Below are positions 7,258 through 16,499 of a DNA stretch of 36,766 bases, piece by piece. Below the pieces are notes generated by a model. It was not told the origin of the DNA, did no database searches, and was given only the letters and a program-made list of their open reading frames with translations. Both the position numbers and the translations under genes were made by a program. How positions within the stretch are numbered: the first letter of the stretch is position 1; every line of letters begins with the position of its first letter. The stretch is from Clostridia bacterium (GTDB lineage: Bacteria; Bacillota; Clostridia; Christensenellales; Borkfalkiaceae): assembly GCA_014805025.1 (NCBI GenBank), contig JAAUYR010000003.1, positions 1 to 36,766 on the forward strand. The letters run 5' to 3'.

Positions 7258-10200
7258 TTAGCTTTCGGATACGAAAGTAATGTTACCTAAGCAAAGACGA
7301 TAACCTCTTGCAAAGCCGATAGCCAGCGTATAGTCGCCTGTCAGCGCCGCATTTAAGGTAAACGTATGCGTTCCGTTATCGTAGTTGTCGTTATTGGTAA
7401 CGTTTTCGCAGAACTCGTCAACGATATTGCCGTCCTTGTCGATTACGACTATTACCAGCTGAGGGGTAATGCCGTTATTCTGACCGCCGTAAGTACGCGA
7501 GGTAATCGTAATCTGAGTTAAGCCTGCGAACGCAAATTTTTTGTACGTATAAACCTGCAAATTGGTAGAGCCTTCGGGTTCGGCGTTACCAGCGTCTTTC
7601 AAAAGCCAGCCCTCGTTAGACGACGATTGGTCGCCGACTTTGCCCCAAGATGCATACGCATCATTCGAACCGCTGTTGTTGTTCTCTGCATTCGTTATAT
7701 TTTCGGGAGTTACCGCCGTAAGTCCGCTTATCATGGACAGGGTAAGTCCCTTTACGATTTCCTTAACGAGAACGATATCGCCCAAGGCCTTTTCGCCGCT
7801 TGCCAAATCGGTTGAAGCAACGTTAATTGCAGAACCCGTATAGGTGTATCCGGCTTTTTCGACTTTGACGGTTACGGAGTTTCCGGGGAAAATTGCTACG
7901 GGAAGCGTGAACGTACCGTCCGCAGCAGTGGTAACGGAAGTATGCGCGTAAGTTACGGTTGCGCCCTCGATAGCTTTCGTACCGTCGGTAACCGTGCCAG
8001 TTACGTTGCCCTTAACCATTGCTTCGGTCTTGAACTGAATCTGGTCTACGGCAAGCACTCTGCCCCTTGCAATACCTATAACGAACGTATAGTCGCCCGT
8101 CAAAGCCTGAGGTAAAGTCATATAAGCCGTCTGATAATCGTCGGTGTCGATAGTGTAGCAGTTGTTGCCGATTTTCAAAAGATTGCCCTCGGAATCGATT
8201 ACTGCTATTACTATCTGGGGATAAACCGAACCGTGTCCGCTTACGTTGTTCTGTGTGACGAACGTACGCGCGCGCACTACGATAGTGTTAACGCCGCTGA
8301 ACGTGAGCTTTTTATATGCATATCCGTTTAAATCGGTTGAGCCGTCTTCCGTATAGCGGTCTTCATTTCTGAACAGCCAGCCTTCATTTGAAATGTGGTT
8401 GCCGCCGGCACTGCTGTTGTCCTTTATCCAGGACGCGTCTTGCAATGCACACGTTCCGTTTTCGTTGTGGGGAATTTCGATATCTGCCGCTGCCGCTGCC
8501 GTAAGCGCCTCGATTTTTGAAAGAGTAATGTTGCCGATAATAACTTTATCAAGCGTGATATCGCCCAAAGAGTATTCGCCGTTTTCAAAATCGGTATCGG
8601 AAACGGAAAGCTGAGCGCCCGTATAAATATAGCCCTCTTTTTCAACCTTTACGGTTAAGGAGTTGCCGGGGTAAATTTCAACGGGAAGGTCGAACGAACC
8701 GTCCGCTCTCGTCGTGGTTCTGAAACCGCCGACGGTTACCTTTGCGCCTTCAACGGATACCGTGCCGCACTTTACAGTGCCTGCAACGTTGCCGCCAACC
8801 ATTTCCACGCTATCGAACAGGATTTGGTCTACTGCAAGGCGGTGTCCTCTTGCGATACCTATAACGAAGGTGTAGTCGCCGTTAAGCGTTTCGCCGAGCG
8901 AGAAATAACCTGTCTGATAACTGTCGGTGTCGATAGTGTAGCAGTTGCCGCCGACTTCTACGGGGTTGCCGTTTGAGTCTATAATCTTAATAACTATCTG
9001 TGCGGGAACGTTGGTTTTACCGGGAATTGTCTGGTCGACAAAAGTACGGGCATGTACGGCTATGCTGTTCGTTCCGTTGAACGTGAGCTTTTTATACGTG
9101 AATACGCACAAATCGGTTGAGCCATCTGCCGCGGCAGGGCCGTCCTTGAACAGCCAGCCCTGGTCAGCTTCGCCCTGGTCACCTACCTTAATCCAGGATT
9201 GGTCTTTGATTGCATTCTTAACTGCGGTTGCGCCGTCAAGGTTAGTTGCTTCCGAAGCTTCGAGTCCTTTAAGGTCTGCCGCAGTAGTGTAGGGCATAAG
9301 GTAGCTTTCGTTCGCGCCTATAAATTTGATACGCTCTATAACGGTATGCTGACCCTGTTTTGAGCCTATTATAATAACGACGTCTTTGCCCTCGTATGCG
9401 GAGAGGTCGTATTCGTAAGCCGTAAAGTAGCTTGCGCTGTCTATAACCTGCCAAGCGTCAGTGCCGTTCTTGGGGGTTAAATCGGTCTTTGTATAGCCGT
9501 CGATATCGATAACGCGAACGGCAAACAAAGCGCTTTTTGTGAGGTTATCGTCAAAGCCTCTTACGCGGAACATCATTTTGGAGTTAGCCGAAGTTACCTT
9601 TATCTTCTGGTAAATGACGGACTCCATATCTTCCTTGGTCTGGTTATTGTCGATATGTAAGCAAATTCCTTCGCCGTGGTCAACCTGAACGTTGCCGCGA
9701 GTTTGCCAACCGTTTCCCGTGTCCTTAACGTGAGTGAAATCGGTTGCGGTGCTTGCTTCCATAGTCTTTAACTGGAAGTACGACTGACCGAGTTCGGCAA
9801 TGGGTTTTACGGCGAGCTGCTGGTTCTTGGCGTTGCTGCCCGTTGCAATTTCAACTACGCCGGTAAAATTGTTGCAAGCAGGGTGCGTAATGGAAATTTC
9901 CACGTTAGAACCTGCGGTAAGTCCGTATACGGTGTAAACGCCGTTCTCATCCGTGGTCGCGGTTTTGCCGCCTATACTTACGGTTGCGCCGGCAAGTTTA
10001 TATCCGCCGTTAGGGCCGGGTGCGGTAATTGTACCCGTCAAAAACGTAATGGTTCTTGCATAGCCGCAGGTATTGCATTCTGCGTCGGCTTCGTTGTCGT
10101 AAACGTGTTCGCCGTAGTCTTTCTTTTCGTCGGCATGCTCGCAGGTTGCCGCATAATAGTGATGAGTTTCCGTCTGTGTCCACTCTTCCGCATAAGTATG

Positions 10201-10290
10201 CTCGTGTCCGCAGCCCGTAAGCGCAAACGCGCCGCCCAGGCTCAGCACCGCCGTAGCTGCCAAAGTTGCAATGATTTTTGATTTTTTCAT
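7258..10290 (-). CDS. Large modular surface lipoprotein with repeated beta-sandwich and carboxypeptidase-regulatory-like domains
   Basis: This 1010-aa protein starts with a lipoprotein signal peptide; the lipobox LTGC puts the lipidated cysteine at C27. A Cys/His-rich segment (28-75, HEHTYAEEW to CNTCGYAR) follows, then a carboxypeptidase-regulatory-like beta domain (about 77-150) and a jelly-roll-like module (about 155-340). Three copies of one module then centre near residues 365-500, 620-755 and 881-1010. Each has a Trp-rich opening (SWIKVGDQ, EGWLF), YKKLTF, ARTF and IGIARG. Two further regulatory-like domains separate the copies (GNVAGTV..., GNVTGTV...). No catalytic motif was recognised. 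The layout and position after GH76 suggest a cell-surface glycan-binding protein that holds the polymer near the enzyme. This is inference; the repeat family was not recognised. Confidence 0.8.
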   Translation of the reverse strand: MKKSKIIATLAATAVLSLGGAFALTGCGHEHTYAEEWTQTETHHYYAATCEHADEKKDYGEHVYDNEADAECNTCGYARTITFLTGTITAPGPNGGYKLAGATVSIGGKTATTDENGVYTVYGLTAGSNVEISITHPACNNFTGVVEIATGSNAKNQQLAVKPIAELGQSYFQLKTMEASTATDFTHVKDTGNGWQTRGNVQVDHGEGICLHIDNNQTKEDMESVIYQKIKVTSANSKMMFRVRGFDDNLTKSALFAVRVIDIDGYTKTDLTPKNGTDAWQVIDSASYFTAYEYDLSAYEGKDVVIIIGSKQGQHTVIERIKFIGANESYLMPYTTAADLKGLEASEATNLDGATAVKNAIKDQSWIKVGDQGEADQGWLFKDGPAAADGSTDLCVFTYKKLTFNGTNSIAVHARTFVDQTIPGKTNVPAQIVIKIIDSNGNPVEVGGNCYTIDTDSYQTGYFSLGETLNGDYTFVIGIARGHRLAVDQILFDSVEMVGGNVAGTVKCGTVSVEGAKVTVGGFRTTTRADGSFDLPVEIYPGNSLTVKVEKEGYIYTGAQLSVSDTDFENGEYSLGDITLDKVIIGNITLSKIEALTAAAAADIEIPHNENGTCALQDASWIKDNSSAGGNHISNEGWLFRNEDRYTEDGSTDLNGYAYKKLTFSGVNTIVVRARTFVTQNNVSGHGSVYPQIVIAVIDSEGNLLKIGNNCYTIDTDDYQTAYMTLPQALTGDYTFVIGIARGRVLAVDQIQFKTEAMVKGNVTGTVTDGTKAIEGATVTYAHTSVTTAADGTFTLPVAIFPGNSVTVKVEKAGYTYTGSAINVASTDLASGEKALGDIVLVKEIVKGLTLSMISGLTAVTPENITNAENNNSGSNDAYASWGKVGDQSSSNEGWLLKDAGNAEPEGSTNLQVYTYKKFAFAGLTQITITSRTYGGQNNGITPQLVIVVIDKDGNIVDEFCENVTNNDNYDNGTHTFTLNAALTGDYTLAIGFARGYRLCLGNITFVSES

Positions 10291-10314
10291 ATCAGTTTCC
10301 CCTATATTTAATTT

Positions 10315-11844
10315 TTAAATAGTTCCGTGATTTTTTTCGTACTGTACGATAATCGCCAGCATTTCGGGCGTTGCCGCCGCGTCCTTTACGTCCTTGTGGG
10401 TATCCATGGTGTTCTCGCCGTACAGCCAGCCCTGAATATAGTTCTGAGGAAGCGAACGGTTAAGAAGATGGTTATCGAATGCATAGTTTATGCTCGACTT
10501 GAATACGCCTACGTAAGTGTTAATCTCGTTTTTGATGATGCTGTCCTTTTCAGCGGGAGCAACTTTCTTGACTGCGTCCGCAAGTTCAACGTAACCCTGT
10601 AAGAGTACGGAGTTGAAAAGCAACGACGAGGTACATTCGTACATCTGATGCTCTTTACCGTCGGTATCCTTTACGGTCTTGACGAATCTGTGATACGAGC
10701 CCTCGGCCATAAGCCTGCCCTGCTGCAAGTACTGCTCGTCTCCGGTAAGGCGGTAAAGCCAAGCCGCACCGCTTAAAACCGAACCCGTGTTATAGGTGTA
10801 TTTAGCCGCGCTGCCCGCGTCAAGCTTGCCTTCGAATTTAAGGTATGCGCCGCCGGTTGCTTCAACGCTTTCAATAACGGTGCTCTTATCGCCTCTTAAA
10901 TCGATATAGCAATAATCGCTTGAACGGAGAGTCGACCAGCACCAGTCGTAGATGGTCTGCAACCAGTGAAGGTAATAATCGTATTTCTTTTCGCCTACCC
11001 AGTTCTTCCACTCTACGTTGTTGTGACCGAAAGTCTGTTCTACGTAAACGGTATCTTCGGCCGTAACCAAAGCGTCGGAATCTTTATAAACTTCCGCAAG
11101 TCCGCCGAGAACGCTCAAAATAGGGCCGTTGGAGCAAGCGTGCTTGGTTGCATACGCAGGACCCCAGGTTATGCCGCCCACGCCGTTTTTGGTTGAATCC
11201 CAACCGTCAAGGCAGACCTTTGTAAGGTATTCGGCTTTTTGAAGATAAGTAGTTTCGGTAGGGTTATAGGAGTAGCCCTCTATAAAGTAACGGGCAAGCC
11301 ACATCAAATCGTCGTAAACCATCATGTCGCCCTCGACGCTGCCTGCGAACTTATAGTCCGCACGGTGAACGCCGTAGATGTGCTCCCACTGACGCTTGCC
11401 GTGAGTGCTGGTAATGTTGCCCTTGCCGTCGAAGTAGTCAAGGCCCGCTATGTAGCCGTCCAACAGCTTTTTGTAGTAAGCTTTGTTTTCGCCCTCGCTT
11501 ACGTCGTACATTCTGTTTGCCATACCGATAAGCGCGCCGTATTCGTAACAGTTTGCGTATCCGTCCGTACCGCCTTCAAGCGCGTTGTAGTAGCCTGCAA
11601 CCGCTACGTTGCCCTCGCTGTCGTAAGTTGCGTAGTGCGCGTCTGCGCCGCGAGCAAGATAATCGGCAATCTGATACGTCGTCAAAGAGTCGGAGCCGCC
11701 GGGGCCGCCGGGGCCGGGCTGTTCGCCGGGAGCGCAGCTGCTGCACGAGCTGCAAGAACTGCACGAAGCGCCGCAACCTGCAAAAGCAAACGCCATTGCG
11801 CCGACTAATATACCTGACAATATTGCCTTAATAGATTTTTTCAT
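10315..11844 (-). CDS. Glycoside hydrolase family 76 endo-alpha-1,6-mannanase, surface lipoprotein
   Basis: This 509-aa protein has a lipoprotein signal peptide with lipobox FAGC (C24), then an unusual CSSCSSCSSC run (residues 28-37) and a Pro/Gly linker. The rest matches the GH76 (alpha/alpha)6 fold. The tandem aspartates of the active site are seen in MVYDDLMWLARYFIEGY (D178, D179), followed by CLDGWDSTKNGVGGITWG and ACSNGPILSVLGGLAEVY. GH76 enzymes cut the alpha-1,6-mannan backbone of fungal mannan or related glycans. As a lipoprotein it should act on the outer cell surface and produce oligosaccharides for the ABC importer. It overlaps the GH125 stop by four bases (ATGA) and has a GGAGG ribosome site. 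Confidence is high for the family, moderate for the exact linkage. Confidence 0.88.
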   Translation of the reverse strand: MKKSIKAILSGILVGAMAFAFAGCGASCSSCSSCSSCAPGEQPGPGGPGGSDSLTTYQIADYLARGADAHYATYDSEGNVAVAGYYNALEGGTDGYANCYEYGALIGMANRMYDVSEGENKAYYKKLLDGYIAGLDYFDGKGNITSTHGKRQWEHIYGVHRADYKFAGSVEGDMMVYDDLMWLARYFIEGYSYNPTETTYLQKAEYLTKVCLDGWDSTKNGVGGITWGPAYATKHACSNGPILSVLGGLAEVYKDSDALVTAEDTVYVEQTFGHNNVEWKNWVGEKKYDYYLHWLQTIYDWCWSTLRSSDYCYIDLRGDKSTVIESVEATGGAYLKFEGKLDAGSAAKYTYNTGSVLSGAAWLYRLTGDEQYLQQGRLMAEGSYHRFVKTVKDTDGKEHQMYECTSSLLFNSVLLQGYVELADAVKKVAPAEKDSIIKNEINTYVGVFKSSINYAFDNHLLNRSLPQNYIQGWLYGENTMDTHKDVKDAAATPEMLAIIVQYEKNHGTI

Positions 11845-13166
11845 CTTTTTTCCTCCATTTGGATAGTTCTTTTAATATAAGAAATTTTGTCCGCTTTTTT
11901 AATTATGAAATATGCAAACAACGAGTTTGCCCAGGCGAACCACGGTCTGGAATAATCCGCGGCGTTATCCGCATTTATGCTTTCGTGCATATACCCCGTA
12001 CCGCCCGTAGTCTGCATAAGCGTTTCTACTATATCGTTGATACGTTTGCCGTCGTCCGTCGTTATTCCCTCTATCATAAGGGATATCGGCCAGACGTACT
12101 TGCCGGGGGTATGCGGACTGCCCGTTCCCGAAATCACGCTGCCGCTGTGATAGTACGGGTTGTCTTTACTCAGCACGAACCGCCTTGTGTTTTTATAGAC
12201 TTCGTCGTCTTCCGTGCACCAGCCGATATACGGCAAGCCCAAAAGGCTGGGAACGTTGGCGTCGTCCATAAGGTTGTAGTTGCCAAGCCCGTCCGTTTCG
12301 TAAGCGTAAATTCTTCCGTACTTGGGGTGGTCTACTATGCCGTATTTCGCAATGCCGTCCTCCACCGCTTTTGCAAGCTTTGCGGCACGCTCCGCTATGC
12401 TTGACTTGTTAAACTTTAAAGCCGTTTTATTGAGTCCGCGCATTACTACCGCAACGAACGCGTTGCCGGGGATAAAGTATCCGTATTCGCAGGGGTCGTC
12501 GCTCGGCCGGTAACCCGACCACACAAGCCCCGTCACTGCGCAAGGGCCGCCCTTGCCGCGTCCGGGAACGGAAAACTCGGGAGTTTCCGTCGGCCGGTAA
12601 TGATAATACGGCGAGTTTTTGTGGTGGTCCTGCTCGGTTTCGAATACCTGTAATATCCTTTCGGAAACCTTAAAATACGTATCGTCGAAAACCGTTTCGT
12701 CGTTCGTATACCCGTAATACCTTTCCGCAAGAAACAGCGGATAGCACAGCGAGTCAAGCTCGAACTTTCTTTCGAACACGAGTGGATTGCGTTCGCCGCA
12801 CTCGTCCTCGTTGTGGCCGTTGCCGTTCTCTTCGACGTTGAACGCGTTGGCGTATGCGTCGGAAAGAATACATCTGAACTGCCGCTTCAAAAGCCCTTTT
12901 ATAAGCCCCTGCACGTCGGAAGTTTTCGGCGAGATTTCAAGGTATTGCAGAACCTGCGCACTCGAATCCCTGAGCCACATTGCGTCGATGTCGCCGGTAA
13001 TCAGATAAATATCGCTACCCGTTGCCCGCACCGTCGTCGTAAGGGTGTTAAGGCTGCAATTTACGAACATCGTCCGCAAAGCTTTGACCTTTATGCGGTC
13101 TGCAAACCTCAGAATTTCCGAGTGCAGGCAAGGGTAATCTTTTAAAATCAGGTTGTTTATTTCCAT
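11841..13166 (-). CDS. Glycoside hydrolase family 125 exo-alpha-1,6-mannosidase
   Basis: This 441-aa protein carries the GH125 (former DUF1237) hallmark TGDIDAMWLRDSSAQV at residues 57-72 and the C-terminal signature MHESINADNA with SRPWFAWANSLFAYFI. GH125 enzymes are metal-independent, inverting exo-mannosidases that remove alpha-1,6-linked mannose. There is no signal peptide, so it should work in the cytoplasm on imported oligosaccharides. The length (about 430-480 in the family) is normal. Its start is four bases after the stop of the LGFP protein, and its end overlaps the GH76 start, which indicates tight co-expression. Pairing GH76 outside with GH125 inside is what alpha-1,6-mannan use needs. 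Confidence 0.95.
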   Translation of the reverse strand: MEINNLILKDYPCLHSEILRFADRIKVKALRTMFVNCSLNTLTTTVRATGSDIYLITGDIDAMWLRDSSAQVLQYLEISPKTSDVQGLIKGLLKRQFRCILSDAYANAFNVEENGNGHNEDECGERNPLVFERKFELDSLCYPLFLAERYYGYTNDETVFDDTYFKVSERILQVFETEQDHHKNSPYYHYRPTETPEFSVPGRGKGGPCAVTGLVWSGYRPSDDPCEYGYFIPGNAFVAVVMRGLNKTALKFNKSSIAERAAKLAKAVEDGIAKYGIVDHPKYGRIYAYETDGLGNYNLMDDANVPSLLGLPYIGWCTEDDEVYKNTRRFVLSKDNPYYHSGSVISGTGSPHTPGKYVWPISLMIEGITTDDGKRINDIVETLMQTTGGTGYMHESINADNAADYSRPWFAWANSLFAYFIIKKADKISYIKRTIQMEEKR

Positions 13167-13170
13167 AAAC

Positions 13171-15609
13171 TTATTTAACAGTGAAAGTTACGCTGTCCTC
13201 TACGGTATTGACGCCGTCGGTTATGGAGATGGTTATCGTTACTTTGCCCTTCTTTAAGAACTCAACCGAGCCGTCGTCCATAACTTCCGCAATGCTGTCG
13301 TCGCTGCTCTTGAACGTAACGGTCGCGTCTGCCCAAGCGCCTTCGATTTCCCAGCTGAGCGAAGCGTAACCGTCTACCGTAAGGTCGTAATCTTCAACCG
13401 TAAGTTTTACGCTCGTAAGAGGCTTGCTGAGCTCTTTCAAGGAGTCAAGGTAACGTTCGGGGGTTACCGTCGAAACCTCGTCGTTATTAGGCGTATACCA
13501 GGTTGCCGCGTTATAGCCCGTGCAAACCGCGAAAGCCTTGTTGTTTTGAGCCGTCTTGCCGTTGTAATACTGGAAGTGCACGCTTGCGTTCGATTCGAGA
13601 GTGAATTCGTCGCCTGCCGGTGCGCCGAGGTACTGATGAGCTTTATAGGTATCGCCGCCCCAGGCGTCCATGAACGCGTCCTTTACAAGGAACACGTTGT
13701 TAAGACTTTCGTTATACATAAGCGCACATACGTTGGTACGCGCGTCGCCGCCGAAGGGCGTTGCCGTACTGTCGCCGTAAATGAACTGAGTTCCGAATAC
13801 GTCGTTCCAGGTACGGAAGCCGCCGTCGGGGAAGCCGGGGAAGAACCCGTCTTCAAGCAAGGCCTTGACTTTGTTTATAATCATATCCTGCACGCCGTCG
13901 ATATATTCGCTGCCGTCCTGCGAGTAACCGCTTTCCCACACGCCGGGGAAAGTATTGTCCTGCAAAGTGAACGAGCCGCTGCTGTAAAGCTTATCGTACG
14001 AAAGGAGTTTTGCGGTCAACGTGCCGTTTTCCTCAACGAAGTTGCGGCCGGGATAATAGTCGTAGAAGTAACCGACCTTTGCCGCCATCTGGGTAGCTTT
14101 TGCCGCGCCCTTCTGATAGTTAAAGTAATATACCGCGCGGCCGTTCTCGGTCTTTTCGATACTGTTGCCGACCTGCACGCCGTATTCCGAGGGAGCGGCG
14201 GGCGAAGCTTCGTACTTGAATTCGGTATAATCTTTATCGGTAGTTACGCCCGTTTCGGTTACGAGAGGGCCGTTGAGCTTGCCGTAGATGTAACCTTTTT
14301 CGAATATCTGTACGCGCTCGTAAGTTACGCCGGATATCTTATGGTTGTATAAAACGTTCGACATAGGCGCGCCGAGCTGAGGGCGGATGTTGTCTTCCTT
14401 CCATGCCTGCCAGAAATCGTCGCCGACGCCGTAAACCTTGTTCTGAACTCCGCTGTAAACAAGCGTGAACATATTCACACGGCCGGAGTCAAAGTTGTAT
14501 TCCGAGTCGGGGCTGTACTTATAATCGCAAACTACGAAAGACCAGGTCTTTATGCTCGAACAACGGTAACCGGGGATAACTCCGTGTTCTTCGTCGTTTA
14601 CCAAATCGAGATAGCCCTGACGGAACAAATCTTTCAAATCGTTTTCCGTTGCGCCGGGGGTACCCGAAAGGCTTTGGTACATAGAAAGCGCATCGCCCGT
14701 AACGCCCTCCCACAAATGTTCGTCCGTCGTATAGTTTTCAACGGGGAGATTTACGCGGTTGCCGTTCTTATCGAAATTCTGACCGGCATAAGAGCGACGA
14801 GAATTAAGCTCCAAGGTGTTATAGTTGTATTTAATATCGATACAGCCTGCGCGGAAGTTGTATTTTACTACAAGTTCGTCACCCACGTGAGAAGCTCTTG
14901 CCGTTCTCAAAGCGTGCCACTGGCCGTCAACGTCGCCGATAAAACCGTACTGCGTACCGTTTACGGTTAAATTCGACCCCCTGCCTGCGGCAAGTATGTC
15001 CTGGTCATCTATTAAGGGATAAATTTTATAAGTTTTGTCGGCGGTCTTTTCGACAACGCCAACGTAAGCATGAGAGGTGCCGCCGTTTTCAACGATAATA
15101 CCGGTTTCGAAAACCTGTACGTTGCCGGAAGTTACGTTTATCTGCTGCGCTTGTTTTTGGTTGCCTACTTGTTCGTAGCCGCCGCCCGTAACCGTCACAC
15201 CGGTTTCCGCATCCGTTACGGGTGCGCCGATAACGCGGATTTTAGCCGCCAAATCGTCAATTTTATTTACCGTGTAAACTTTGTCTTCTAAAACGTTGTA
15301 AATATAGCTGTTGTTACCGCTTTCTACGGCAAACGCTACTGCCTCGCCGGCACCGTTGTCCTTATAGAGCTTGATTGTATAGCTATCGGTGTTGAGCTTT
15401 GCGGTGAACGCGGCTTTTACTTTCTGCGATGCTTCCGCACCCCAGCCTGCGCCGTAAGCAATGCGGTCGCCTTCCTCGCTTACTAACGTGTACGATTGTT
15501 CCGCGGAAGCCGAATAAGTTTTATTCAGAAGCAGTCCGCCGGTAACCGCGCAAGCCGCCGAAGCAACGCAAAGCGCTATTACAGCCGATAATTTTTTGGT
15601 TTTTGTCAT
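13171..15609 (-). CDS. Secreted protein with three LGFP-type repeat modules and a C-terminal Ig-like domain
   Basis: This 812-aa protein has an N-terminal signal peptide with a likely signal-peptidase-I site after SASA (about residue 36). Three related modules each end in an LGFP-like motif: VIGAPVTD near 126-133, QLGAPMSN near 411-418 and YLGAPAGD near 660-667. Each is followed by a beta-rich Q-x-F/Y-E-x-G-x-I-type strand. Modules two and three also align upstream of the motif (GYR...VYGVGDDFWQAW with GGFR...VFLVKDAFMDAW). The last 80 residues look like a bacterial Ig-like (Big) domain (SSDDSIAEVMDDGSVEFLKKG). LGFP repeats are known from cell-envelope proteins of Corynebacterium and relatives, where a wall or glycan contact is proposed. 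No sortase motif or membrane anchor is seen. It sits between the permease and GH125 genes, so a role in glycan capture is inferred. No enzyme function is recognised. Confidence 0.72.
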   Translation of the reverse strand: MTKTKKLSAVIALCVASAACAVTGGLLLNKTYSASAEQSYTLVSEEGDRIAYGAGWGAEASQKVKAAFTAKLNTDSYTIKLYKDNGAGEAVAFAVESGNNSYIYNVLEDKVYTVNKIDDLAAKIRVIGAPVTDAETGVTVTGGGYEQVGNQKQAQQINVTSGNVQVFETGIIVENGGTSHAYVGVVEKTADKTYKIYPLIDDQDILAAGRGSNLTVNGTQYGFIGDVDGQWHALRTARASHVGDELVVKYNFRAGCIDIKYNYNTLELNSRRSYAGQNFDKNGNRVNLPVENYTTDEHLWEGVTGDALSMYQSLSGTPGATENDLKDLFRQGYLDLVNDEEHGVIPGYRCSSIKTWSFVVCDYKYSPDSEYNFDSGRVNMFTLVYSGVQNKVYGVGDDFWQAWKEDNIRPQLGAPMSNVLYNHKISGVTYERVQIFEKGYIYGKLNGPLVTETGVTTDKDYTEFKYEASPAAPSEYGVQVGNSIEKTENGRAVYYFNYQKGAAKATQMAAKVGYFYDYYPGRNFVEENGTLTAKLLSYDKLYSSGSFTLQDNTFPGVWESGYSQDGSEYIDGVQDMIINKVKALLEDGFFPGFPDGGFRTWNDVFGTQFIYGDSTATPFGGDARTNVCALMYNESLNNVFLVKDAFMDAWGGDTYKAHQYLGAPAGDEFTLESNASVHFQYYNGKTAQNNKAFAVCTGYNAATWYTPNNDEVSTVTPERYLDSLKELSKPLTSVKLTVEDYDLTVDGYASLSWEIEGAWADATVTFKSSDDSIAEVMDDGSVEFLKKGKVTITISITDGVNTVEDSVTFTVK

Positions 15610-15626
15610 ATCATTTTCTCCTTATT

Positions 15627-16499
15627 TTATTTGATGCCTGCAAACGACATATTTTCGACGAAATACTTTTGTCCGCAGATAAATATCACCATGCTCGGCA
15701 GCGACATAAATACCGCAGCCGCCATTATGTTACCTGCGTCGTAGTCCCACATAGAGTTGAACTTGTTCAATGCAACCGCAAGCGTGCCCCAGGTATCTTC
15801 CATGGAAGGCAATACAAGGCTGGGCCATAAGTAGTTGTTCCAGCAGCCGTTGAACGTGAACAGTGCCAGCGTCAAGAAGCCGGGCAAGACCATCGGGATA
15901 TAGAGTTTAATAAATATTTTAAACTCGCCTGCGCCGTCAATTCTTGCCGCCTCCGCAATTTCGGGCGGTGTGGACATAAAGAACGAACGCATAAACAGAC
16001 AGCCGTAAATACTGTAAGTTGCCGGCATGATAATACCCAGAAGAGTATCAACCATTCCGAACGAGTTCACAACCATATAGGAAGGAATTAAGCTGATAAT
16101 GCCGGGAATCATCATCGTTGCCATAAAGAACTTAACGAGGAATTTTTTGCCCGGATAGCGGAGTCTTGCGAGCGAGTACCCCGCCATTGCGCAGAACAGA
16201 AGCTGCGAAACCATTATCGCAAGTATTACTATCAGAGTGTTGCCGATAAACTTGAACGCGCCGAAATCTATAAACGCTTTATAGTGGTCGAGCGTAAAGC
16301 TCGTGGGGAGCAGATTTATGCTCTCCGACCTGATTTCGTCAAGCGGTCTGAAACTCAGCAAAATCATCCAGTAAAAGGGAACGAGCATTATAAGGGCTAT
16401 TATAATAAGCGCAATGTACACGCCCGTATTTTTGGCAATACGGCTTGCCTTGTGCATTCTTGCTTTCTGGAAGCGCCCCAAACATTTAACGTTATTCAT
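15627..16499 (-). CDS. Sugar ABC transporter permease (MalG/UgpE-like)
   Basis: This 290-aa integral membrane protein has about six hydrophobic segments. The EAA loop that contacts the ATPase is visible as EIAEAARIDGAGEFKIFIKLYIPMVLPG (about 185-212). The N-terminal basic stretch and first segment (VYIALIIIALIMLVPFYWMILL), and the ending FVENMSFAGIK, are typical of CUT1 second permeases. The start overlaps the stop of the first permease by four bases (ATGA), so the two should be made in equal amounts. Together with the upstream permease, the solute-binding protein and the MalK-type ATPase at the window edge it would form an oligosaccharide importer; manno-oligosaccharides are the inferred substrate. 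Confidence 0.95.
   Translation of the reverse strand: MNNVKCLGRFQKARMHKASRIAKNTGVYIALIIIALIMLVPFYWMILLSFRPLDEIRSESINLLPTSFTLDHYKAFIDFGAFKFIGNTLIVILAIMVSQLLFCAMAGYSLARLRYPGKKFLVKFFMATMMIPGIISLIPSYMVVNSFGMVDTLLGIIMPATYSIYGCLFMRSFFMSTPPEIAEAARIDGAGEFKIFIKLYIPMVLPGFLTLALFTFNGCWNNYLWPSLVLPSMEDTWGTLAVALNKFNSMWDYDAGNIMAAAVFMSLPSMVIFICGQKYFVENMSFAGIK

Noticed and set aside
7560-9300. Regularly spaced near-identical DNA as a possible CRISPR or tandem repeat array
   Set aside because: The repeats stay in frame and encode repeated protein modules about 258 residues apart; there are no short repeats with spacers.
13546-14352. 268-aa plus-strand ORF opposite the LGFP gene
   Set aside because: It lies wholly antisense to a well-supported secreted protein gene, has a low-complexity Val/Ala/Arg-rich translation and no ribosome site or family match. 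It is a shadow of codon bias.
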